A model generated the notes under the pieces. That model made no database searches and was not told the origin of the DNA. It was given only the letters and a program-made list of their open reading frames with translations. The position numbers were made by a program, and so were the translations under genes. A stretch of DNA of 6,440 bases from CAZCDM01 sp964497475 (GTDB taxonomy: Bacteria > Planctomycetota > Phycisphaerae > SM23-33): positions 1 through 6,440 of the forward strand of contig CAZCDM010000135.1 of NCBI GenBank assembly GCA_964497475.1. The letters run 5' to 3'. Below are positions 1 through 6,191 of this stretch, piece after piece. Within the stretch, counting starts at the first letter, position 1. The number at the start of each line of letters is the position of its first letter.

Positions 1-144
1 GGGGTTTTCCGGCCCGGCGGGGATCGCCTCGGCAAGGGTTGCGATCTCCTCGGCCGGGGCGCCCGGGCGTGTTTCACCCTGCCGCGATGGCGCGATCCGG
101 TTTCGAATGAGGCCGGGCCCTCCCGCCGGGCGGTGGCGGGATGA
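1..144 (+). CDS. Probable C-terminal fragment of an upstream gene, possibly a histidine kinase (5' end outside window)
   Basis: Reading from base 1, this frame is open for 47 codons and stops at TGA 142-144. The stop overlaps the ATG of the next gene as ATGA (141-144), a common arrangement for translationally coupled genes in one operon. The segment GRGARACFTLPR (about codons 19-30) resembles the last strand of a HATPase_c domain, where sensor kinases typically end with a G-x-G-A-x-F-x-F-T-L-P pattern; the preceding GGDRLGKGCD could match the usual HGGRLxVxSD region. Third codon positions are mostly G or C, but the other two forward frames are also open for most of this stretch, so base composition alone does not decide. 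If real, it would be a kinase ending soon after its ATPase domain, without a receiver. The identity rests on a short resemblance and on the overlap. Confidence 0.42.
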   Translation, partial: GVFRPGGDRLGKGCDLLGRGARACFTLPRWRDPVSNEAGPSRRAVAG

Positions 145-2690
145 ACCGCCGAGCGAATCTTCTGGCCGGGGCATGCGTCGGCCTGGGCGCGGGGCTGCTC
201 GTCGCGGTCGTTCTCGGCGGGCCGATCGCACTGGGTCTGGTCGGGGTGATCGTTGCGGCCACGGGCGGCGGCTGGGTGTTGGTTCTGTATCGTCGCGACC
301 GCGGGCGGCGGCAAGACAACGCGCCCAGTCATGCTGAGATGCTCTGCGAGGTTTTAACGGCTGTGCCACAGGCGATCTTCTGGAAGGACCTCCAGGGCGT
401 GTACCTCGGTTGCAATGAGAAATTCGCCCGCCTCAAGGGTGCAGCCAGCCCGGCCGATCTGATCGGCCAGTCCGACGCGCCGGGCCCAGAGGCCCAACAG
501 GGCGAGACCTTTCACAGCCGCGACCGTCAGGTCATGACCACCGGCCGGGCTGCGATACGCATTATTCGCCACCAGCCAAGCCCCGCTGAGCCGGTGCTCT
601 GGCTGCAGGCGCACACCGTGCCGATGCGGAACGCGCGTGGCGAAGTCTGCGGCGTGCTTGGCTCGCTGGAGGATATCACCGTCGCCAAGAGCAACGAACT
701 GGCCCTGCGGGAGAACCGGCGGTTCCTCGAAGCCCTCATCGACAACCTGCCCCTGGCGGTGTTCACCAAGACGGCCGGGGACGGGCGGTACATTCAGTGG
801 AACCGGGCGGCGGAGAATCTCACGGGCCTGGCGGCGGGGCAGGTCCTGGGCCGGACGGTGTTTGAGTTGTTCCCGCGGGCCCAGGCGGAGTTTTTTGCTT
901 CCAAGGATCGCCAGGCCGTCGAGAAAAACGAGGTGGTGACGATACCCCAGGAGCCCCTGGACCTGCCCGACGGCTCGCAGCGTTGGCTGCGGACGCTGAA
1001 GGTGCCCCTGGCTGGCGAGACCGGCCAGGCCGACTGCATCCTCGCCATCGCCGAAGACATCACGCAGGGCCGCCAGACGCGGGCCCAGGGACGGGAGCTG
1101 CAGGCGAGGCTCAGCACGATTGTCGAGAACCTCACCGAGGGGGTAATCCTGCGCGACCGGGCCGGGACGGCCCTGTCGATCAACAGCCAGGCCCGACGGT
1201 GGTTTCCGCAGGTAGAGGTTGGGTCTGGCGGTGCGAAGGGGCGTTGCTCGCTATGCGATGTCGACCCGCCCGGCGACTGTCCGGTCATGCGGACGCTGGC
1301 CGACGGGCAGCAACATCGCCGCATCATGGACGTTCACCGGGACGGCGGGTGTCGGCAGATGCGGGTTACGACCAGCCCGATCTGCGATCAGGGCGGCTCG
1401 ATGACCGGCGTGCTCGAGCTGATCCGCGATATTACCGAGCAGCTCCAGACCGAGGCCGAGCTCAAGCGTGCCCGCGACCAGGCCGAGGAGTCGCTGCGGG
1501 TCAAGGGGGAGTTCCTGGCCAACATGAGTCATGAAATTCGCACGCCGATGAATGGCGTGATGGGGATGACGCAACTGCTGCTGGATACCGACCTCGACGA
1601 GACGCAGCACCAGTACGTCGAGACGATCATCCAGTCGTCGCGGACGCTGCTGTGCGTGCTCAACGATGTGCTCGATCTTTCGAAGATTGAGGCCGGCAAG
1701 CTCGCCATCCAGACCGAGCCCACCCACCTGGGACCGTTGTTGGAAGAGATCATGTGCCTCTTCGAGCACAACGCCTGCTCGAAGGGGCTCGAGCCGGTGC
1801 TGTACGTCGACCCGCATCTGCCGAAGGACATTCAGATCGACCCGGTTCGCCTCCAGCAGGTGCTCTCGAATCTCATTGCCAATGCGGTGAAGTTCACCAT
1901 GGACGGCCATGTGGCCCTGCGTGCCGAGGCCCACCGCGACGGACAGCAGATCGACTGGCTGAAACTCACGGTGGAGGATACGGGCATTGGCATTGCCCCG
2001 GAGAAAGTCGAGACGGTTTTCGAGTCGTTCACCCAGGCCGACAGCTCCGTGACGCGCAGCTTCGGCGGGACGGGCCTGGGGCTGAGCATCTCGCGCCGCA
2101 TCGTCCAGCTGATGGGCGGACACATCTGGTGCGAAAGCCTCGAACATCAGGGCACGTGCTTTTACCTGCTGCTGCCGCTCGAACCGGTCGTCCAGGCCGA
2201 GGGGTACGACGAACCGAGCCCGCCCCCCGCAGCCTCGTCCACGCAGGAGGACCGCCCGTTGCACATCCTCCTGGCCGAGGATCATCCGATCAACCAGCTG
2301 CTGGCCCAGCAAATTTTGCGTCGGCTTGGGCATACGGTGACGCTGGCCGAGAATGGTCGCCAGGCCGTCCATGCCGCCCGGCAGGAGCCGTTCGACCTGA
2401 TCCTGATGGACGTGCAGATGCCCGAGCTGTCCGGCTGGGACGCCACGCGCGAAATCCGCCAGTGGGAGCAGCCTCGAGGCCTGCACACGCCGATTATCGC
2501 GTTGACGGCGCGCGTCCTAACCGATGATCGCCAGCGTTGCCTCGACGCGGGAATGGATGGCTTCCTGACCAAGCCGATCAGCCCCGAGCAACTGGCCTCG
2601 GCCATCCACGAACAGGTCTTCGGCCAGGCCGGCCCGGACGCGGCGCATAAAAAAACCGACCTGCCGGAGACCCGACAGGTCGGTCTGTAA
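141..2690 (+). CDS. Hybrid sensor histidine kinase (2 TM, three PAS, HisKA, HATPase_c, receiver)
   Basis: This 849-residue hybrid kinase should autophosphorylate on a histidine and pass the phosphate to its own receiver, then probably through a separate HPt protein. Two helices (about 7-25 and 29-50) form a tight hairpin with almost no external loop, so sensing is probably cytoplasmic or within the membrane. PAS1 spans about 67-181, PAS2 192-309 and PAS3 317-434; each ends in a DIT motif (EDIT, EDIT, RDIT). PAS3 carries C369-x2-C372-x7-C380-P. A signalling helix leads into HisKA (about 454-520) with SHEIRTP and phospho-acceptor H464. HATPase_c (about 562-680) has the N box (N577, N581), DTGIGI (613-618) and GGTGLGLSIS (642-651). 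A Pro/Ser-rich linker (681-706) precedes the receiver (707-826) with E713/D714, phospho-acceptor D757, T789 and K811. All catalytic residues are present. The ATG at 141 overlaps the preceding stop; the Shine-Dalgarno is weak (G-rich, 130-140). The ligand is unknown. Confidence 0.95.
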   Translation: MNRRANLLAGACVGLGAGLLVAVVLGGPIALGLVGVIVAATGGGWVLVLYRRDRGRRQDNAPSHAEMLCEVLTAVPQAIFWKDLQGVYLGCNEKFARLKGAASPADLIGQSDAPGPEAQQGETFHSRDRQVMTTGRAAIRIIRHQPSPAEPVLWLQAHTVPMRNARGEVCGVLGSLEDITVAKSNELALRENRRFLEALIDNLPLAVFTKTAGDGRYIQWNRAAENLTGLAAGQVLGRTVFELFPRAQAEFFASKDRQAVEKNEVVTIPQEPLDLPDGSQRWLRTLKVPLAGETGQADCILAIAEDITQGRQTRAQGRELQARLSTIVENLTEGVILRDRAGTALSINSQARRWFPQVEVGSGGAKGRCSLCDVDPPGDCPVMRTLADGQQHRRIMDVHRDGGCRQMRVTTSPICDQGGSMTGVLELIRDITEQLQTEAELKRARDQAEESLRVKGEFLANMSHEIRTPMNGVMGMTQLLLDTDLDETQHQYVETIIQSSRTLLCVLNDVLDLSKIEAGKLAIQTEPTHLGPLLEEIMCLFEHNACSKGLEPVLYVDPHLPKDIQIDPVRLQQVLSNLIANAVKFTMDGHVALRAEAHRDGQQIDWLKLTVEDTGIGIAPEKVETVFESFTQADSSVTRSFGGTGLGLSISRRIVQLMGGHIWCESLEHQGTCFYLLLPLEPVVQAEGYDEPSPPPAASSTQEDRPLHILLAEDHPINQLLAQQILRRLGHTVTLAENGRQAVHAARQEPFDLILMDVQMPELSGWDATREIRQWEQPRGLHTPIIALTARVLTDDRQRCLDAGMDGFLTKPISPEQLASAIHEQVFGQAGPDAAHKKTDLPETRQVGL
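2649..2684 (-). terminator. Intrinsic terminator of the minus-strand membrane protein gene, inside the kinase coding sequence
   Basis: Bases 2655-2663 (accgacctg) and 2676-2684 (caggtcggt) form a perfect 9-bp inverted repeat. After one mismatch (2664/2675), three more pairs (2665-2667 with 2672-2674) close on the four-base loop 2668-2671. On the minus strand the hairpin is followed at once by seven U, from the A run 2649-2655 (the first U also closes the stem). It starts 12 bases after the stop of the 2697-4619 gene, the expected place for its terminator. On the plus strand no T run follows, so it is not a canonical terminator for the kinase. The whole element lies within kinase codons 837-848. 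Confidence 0.88.
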
Positions 2691-2696
2691 TCAGGA

Positions 2697-4619
2697 TCAG
2701 GCCGATCCGTCTTCCTTCTCGGCCTTGTCGTCATCCGCTTCGCCTTGGTCTTCGTCGGAGGCGTCCTCGTCCGCTTCGGCCGGTGCTTCGGCCGGGGGCA
2801 TGAGATCCTCTTCGAGTTCTTCGGCGATGAAAACGTCGTTGAGGTCGGTCGCGTCGACCTTTCGCCGCAGCAGCAGGTAGATCAGGGTGGAGCTGGAGGC
2901 GAAGTAGCACAGCAGGTAGGCGGCCACGGCCGCGACGACGAGGTTGACCCACCCGGCGATCAGCACGGCGCAAAGCCCGTCCCACCCGCCGGCGGCCACC
3001 CAGTTGAAGTCATGCAGGTTCCAAAAAATGGGCTTGGCCCAGAGGACATCGAGCCAGTCGGCCTGGGGGGCGAGGCTGTCGCCCCCGGCGATAGCGCCCC
3101 ACTTAACGAACCCGTGGGTCAGGTACAGCCCCAGCCAGGCGAAGAACCGCACGAACAGGTAGGTGATCGCGCCGTAGATCGCGGCGATCACGCCGTAGAG
3201 CACGGCCCGGAAGGGCTGCTCGAAAATGTAGCTGACGGATCGGGCAATGCCATCAAGACTGTCCGAGCCTTCGGTGGCGATGGTGGGGTACATCAGCGGC
3301 CAGCCGGCCACGAGCCCGATGAGTATGAACGCCGCACACAGGCCCAGCACAATGCCCAGAATGAACAGCACCGCCACGATGAACGTGCCGACGACGGGGA
3401 TCGTCCCGATGAGCCCGCCGATGGTCATCAGACCGGCCAGTACGAAAATGATCGCCAGGGGGATCAGTGGCACGCTGAAGAAGCTGAAGAATTTCTTTCG
3501 GCTGAAGCTCAGCGCCTGGCCGATGGAAATCTTCTCGCCGCGGGTGGCCTGGATGGCGGACATGCGGTAGATCGCTCCGCCGAAGAGGCTGGTGACGATG
3601 AGGCACCATAGCAGGAAGATCACGGCGTAGATGAAGTGCTCGACGATCAGCCAGCGAATGCCCTCCAGGGCCATCAGGGCGTAGTAGATCGCGCCGGGCG
3701 GGTCCTGGTTGGGGTTGGTTGCCGCGGCCGGGTCGGGCAGGCCCGAGGCGATGTCGGTCGAGAGGGTCGGAATCTGTCGGGCCTGGAGGGCTCGTTGATA
3801 CTGCGACAGCCCGCCGGTGAAGTTCAGCTTGCCGACGGCACAGATGGCGTTGTAGAGGCAGTCGGTCTGGTAGTCGACCAGCAGGGCGAAGACGCCCACG
3901 CCCTCGATGGACTGGACGGCCTGGCGGAACTGCAGCCGACGCTTGGAGAGCCCCTGGTGCGCCTGGGCGACGCCAAGGTCGACGGCCTCGCGGGCCTTTT
4001 CCTTCTGATCGTCGCTGAGGGGGGCGTCGCTGATTTTCTTCTCGGCGGCTTCGTCGAGGTCGTCCAGCAGCTCCTCGATGAGATCGACCTCCTTATCGAA
4101 GGACTCCTCGGCCTTGCCGATCAGGTCGGCGTAATCTTCGTTCTCCTCGTCGGCCTGCTTGAGGATCTGCTGCATCCGCAGCGGGTCGGCATCGGAGCCC
4201 ATGCTGGACTTCTTGATGGCTTCCTGGAGACGCTCGTTGAATGCTTGAGCGACAAAGGTGCTTTCTATGCCGGCCTGTGCTTTGTAGTCGTTGAGGTTCA
4301 GCAGGCCGTTGTGGGTGGCCATGTACAGCCGGGCCGCCTGCTGCAGGCGGGCGTCCTTGGCCGCTTCCTCCTGGGCGTCGTAGATGTCGCCGTTGGTCGC
4401 AACGAAGGTTGTGATCTGTCCGGGCAGAACGCCGGCCCCGCCGCCGACCCAGATGCCGTCCAGCACCCACCCGGCGGCAAAGACCAGCACGAGCATCACA
4501 ATCCCCAGTGCCATCTTGCTGGGGTGCTTGGCCAGCTCAAAGCCGCGGAAGAGCTTGGGGAAGCTGAAAACCTCGCCCCACTCGACTCGTCGGATGGTGT
4601 CATTTTTTTCGTCGGTCAT
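2697..4619 (-). CDS. Uncharacterised polytopic membrane protein with large extracytoplasmic helical domain and acidic C-terminal tail
   Basis: The 640-residue product has no motif from which I can name a function. A basic N-terminal segment (1-35) precedes TM1 (about 36-57). A long hydrophilic region (about 58-325) follows, with charged, probably coiled-coil helices at about 145-235 and two cysteines in DCLYNAIC (C254, C260) that could form a disulfide. Further membrane segments lie at about 328-350, 383-404, 410-438, 472-498 and 548-584. Basic residues after TM2 (R352, R360, K363, R374-K376) and after the last segment (RRK, 585-587) fit an N-in, C-in topology, with the long region outside. 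The tail (599-640) is about half Asp/Glu. The start at 4619 is chosen over an in-frame start at 4658 because AAAGGAA lies 7 bases upstream. The N-terminal FPKLFRGFELAKHPSKMALG resembles proteins I associate with planctomycetes; this is recall, not a search. It has its own promoter and terminator, so it is probably a single-gene unit. Confidence 0.9.
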   Translation of the reverse strand: MTDEKNDTIRRVEWGEVFSFPKLFRGFELAKHPSKMALGIVMLVLVFAAGWVLDGIWVGGGAGVLPGQITTFVATNGDIYDAQEEAAKDARLQQAARLYMATHNGLLNLNDYKAQAGIESTFVAQAFNERLQEAIKKSSMGSDADPLRMQQILKQADEENEDYADLIGKAEESFDKEVDLIEELLDDLDEAAEKKISDAPLSDDQKEKAREAVDLGVAQAHQGLSKRRLQFRQAVQSIEGVGVFALLVDYQTDCLYNAICAVGKLNFTGGLSQYQRALQARQIPTLSTDIASGLPDPAAATNPNQDPPGAIYYALMALEGIRWLIVEHFIYAVIFLLWCLIVTSLFGGAIYRMSAIQATRGEKISIGQALSFSRKKFFSFFSVPLIPLAIIFVLAGLMTIGGLIGTIPVVGTFIVAVLFILGIVLGLCAAFILIGLVAGWPLMYPTIATEGSDSLDGIARSVSYIFEQPFRAVLYGVIAAIYGAITYLFVRFFAWLGLYLTHGFVKWGAIAGGDSLAPQADWLDVLWAKPIFWNLHDFNWVAAGGWDGLCAVLIAGWVNLVVAAVAAYLLCYFASSSTLIYLLLRRKVDATDLNDVFIAEELEEDLMPPAEAPAEADEDASDEDQGEADDDKAEKEDGSA

Positions 4620-4625
4620 GATCTG

Positions 4626-4632
4626 TTCCTTT
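4626..4632 (-). promoter_or_regulatory. Ribosome binding site that fixes the start of the 2697-4619 gene
   Basis: On the minus strand AAAGGAA contains the core AGGA, with 7 bases between it and the ATG at 4619. This spacing supports a start at 4619 rather than the in-frame candidate 13 codons upstream at 4658, and it is the clearest Shine-Dalgarno sequence of the three complete genes. Confidence 0.75.
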
Positions 4633-4725
4633 CGTTGCCGGCCTGGTTCTGCCGACACGCGTCCCGTTGCCCTTCTGGTGATAGATGAATTTCTGGCCGG
4701 GCGGAAAGCCCGTCCTCACGGTGAA

Positions 4726-4753
4726 ATTATACGAAGCCACTGCGGCCCTGCAA
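4726..4753 (-). promoter_or_regulatory. Sigma-70-type promoter for the 2697-4619 membrane protein gene
   Basis: Reading the minus strand, TTGCAG (4753-4748) and a perfect TATAAT (4731-4726) are separated by 16 bases. The -35 matches TTGACA at four of six positions. Transcription would begin near 4718, giving a leader of about 100 bases. A short hairpin (4698-4702 with 4708-4712, cgggc/gcccg on the plus strand) lies near the 5' end of that leader. The AT-rich TATAAT stands out in otherwise GC-rich DNA and lies in the gap between two same-strand genes, which supports a real promoter. No operator is evident. Confidence 0.65.
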
Positions 4754-4778
4754 CGGATTTCTAGGCAGGAGTGTCCGG

Positions 4779-4794
4779 GCCCGCTCAGGCGGGC
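4779..4794 (-). other. GC-rich hairpin overlapping the stop codon of the M48 peptidase gene
   Basis: The bases gcccgc (4779-4784) and gcgggc (4789-4794) pair perfectly around the four-base loop 4785-4788, which contains the TGA stop of the peptidase gene on the minus strand. No U tract follows, so it is not a standard intrinsic terminator. It may stabilise the 3' end of the message, weaken readthrough, or mean nothing in such GC-rich DNA. Confidence 0.3.
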
Positions 4795-6191
4795 AGGGCG
4801 ATACGAAGCGCTGCCATCGCACCGCCCAGGGCGACAGCCACCCACAGCGCCATGCGAATACGCCGGACGATCCGGTCGATTTCCCACCGGCCGATCCTTC
4901 GTTGCACCAGGCGGTGGAGGTAGTCGATGCGGCTGGCCATGCTGCCGTGTCGCCAGTTGGGCCGATGCAGCGACAGGCCGTTGAGCAGCGCGACCTGCTC
5001 CAGGCTCGAGGCGAAACACTCCGCCCCGGCCGGGTCGATATCGGTTTGGTGCGGATCGGCGGGCGGTCGGCCCGGGCCGCTGGCCCAGGCGCCGATGACA
5101 TCGCACTGGCGCTCGAACCGGCGCGAGATGAAGCCGAAGCCCCACAGCCAGATCGCCGCCAGAGGCAGCAGCGTGAGATACAGTTCGAGGTCTTCGCCGC
5201 CCAGGCCCGCTCGGCCCAGCAGGCGAGCCAGCGGGGCGATGGCCCGGATCGCCTCGGTCAGGCCCCAGCCGATGGCGCTGCTCCACAGGGCGGCCGCCAG
5301 GGCGAACAGCCCGGAGTAGAGAATGTGCTTCTGCTGGATGTGGGCGATCTCGTGGGCGAAGATCGCCCGCAGTTGCTCGGGGGGCAGCGTGGCAAGCAGC
5401 CCGTCGGAAAGCAGCAGGAACCGCACGCGGCGGTGCAGGCCCATCGCGGCGGCGTTGGCCAGGACGTCGTCGCTCTGCCAGATGAGAATGTCGGCCGTGC
5501 CGACGTTCATGCGGCGGCAGAGGTCTTCCAGCGTGTTTCGCAGCGGCCCGGGGGCGAGACGCTTCGTCCGCCAGATCAGGCGGATCAGCAGCGGCGCCAG
5601 CAGGAAGACCCCGCCGATACTCGCCAGCGACCAGGCCACCAGGATCAGCTCGCCGGCCGGGATGTCTTCGACCATCGGCCCGAGGACCAGCCGGCCCGTA
5701 TCGCCCAGCAGCACGATCAGCCCGACCGGCAGGGCGATGATCAGCACGTGATGGCGGAGGTTGTATTCGATGTACTGTCGTCGTGTCCAGTATCGCCCGG
5801 CCGGGCCCGAGAGTCTCGCTCGCCGATAGGGCGGGTACTCGCCCAGCCAGTACACCACCATCGCGACGGCGAAGGGCAGCAGCATCAGCGCGTCGACGGC
5901 CAGGGGAATGTTCTCCAGCGGCAGGGCCGATAGGATCGCCCCGCGCAGGCCGGCCAGGCCCAGCCCGGCCAGGCCCCCCAGCAGCCACACCCTCGCGCAG
6001 AGCCCGAGGCGATTCTGCAGCGAGCGCCGCAATCCCCGCCGGGCCGATGCAGCCATCACGACCGCCAAGGCGACCTGCCCCAGCAGGTAGGCTCCCCCAG
6101 CCGCGGCGAGAAGCGCCCAGGATGTTGCAGGCCGAGCCAGCAAGGGCGTTACCTGCGTGAGGGCAATGGCGATGAGAACGAGAATCTGCAT
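4785..6191 (-). CDS. M48-family integral membrane zinc metallopeptidase
   Basis: The 468-residue product is a membrane-embedded zinc protease related to HtpX and Ste24 peptidases. The zinc site is HEIAH (H280, E281, H284), with third ligand E360 in SRRFERQCD and conserved D364. Upstream are the family NAxxxG element (N246-G251) and LLLSDGLL (259-266). A later WRHGSMASRIDYL stretch (H415) sits where M48 enzymes carry a conserved substrate-cleft motif. Membrane segments are likely at about 1-19, 23-48, 66-82, 97-117, 148-163, 181-207, 290-310, 337-355 and 447-463, so the catalytic HExxH immediately precedes a helix, as in HtpX. It is much longer than HtpX (about 290 residues) and nearer Ste24 in size, with an extended N-terminal membrane part. 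Known relatives degrade misfolded membrane proteins or process prenylated proteins; the substrate here is unknown. The ATG at 6191 is chosen because hydrophobic sequence starts there, although no Shine-Dalgarno is visible. The gene lies 165 bp upstream of the membrane protein gene on the same strand. Confidence 0.92.
   Translation of the reverse strand: MQILVLIAIALTQVTPLLARPATSWALLAAAGGAYLLGQVALAVVMAASARRGLRRSLQNRLGLCARVWLLGGLAGLGLAGLRGAILSALPLENIPLAVDALMLLPFAVAMVVYWLGEYPPYRRARLSGPAGRYWTRRQYIEYNLRHHVLIIALPVGLIVLLGDTGRLVLGPMVEDIPAGELILVAWSLASIGGVFLLAPLLIRLIWRTKRLAPGPLRNTLEDLCRRMNVGTADILIWQSDDVLANAAAMGLHRRVRFLLLSDGLLATLPPEQLRAIFAHEIAHIQQKHILYSGLFALAAALWSSAIGWGLTEAIRAIAPLARLLGRAGLGGEDLELYLTLLPLAAIWLWGFGFISRRFERQCDVIGAWASGPGRPPADPHQTDIDPAGAECFASSLEQVALLNGLSLHRPNWRHGSMASRIDYLHRLVQRRIGRWEIDRIVRRIRMALWVAVALGGAMAALRIALPA

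Noticed and set aside
107..337. 76-codon plus-strand open frame at the kinase start
   Set aside because: It overlaps the kinase N-terminus in another frame, and its translation is Arg/Gly-rich with no domain; the kinase frame has clear membrane helices over the same bases.
1251..2486. 411-codon minus-strand open frame opposite the kinase
   Set aside because: It lies antisense to unmistakable HisKA, HATPase and receiver motifs; long antisense frames are expected in GC-rich genes, and its translation has no recognisable domain.
4620..4658. 13-residue N-terminal extension of the membrane protein gene
   Set aside because: The Shine-Dalgarno sequence AAAGGAA lies inside this stretch and is correctly spaced for the start at 4619.
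3636..4688. 350-codon plus-strand open frame opposite the membrane protein gene
   Set aside because: It is the mirror of a gene with clear membrane segments, a promoter, a ribosome binding site and a terminator. Its long hydrophobic-looking stretches are the complement of the acidic helical region.
4902..5933. 343-codon plus-strand open frame opposite the M48 gene
   Set aside because: Low-complexity composition rich in Gln, Arg, Gly and Ala, no domain, antisense to a well-supported peptidase gene.
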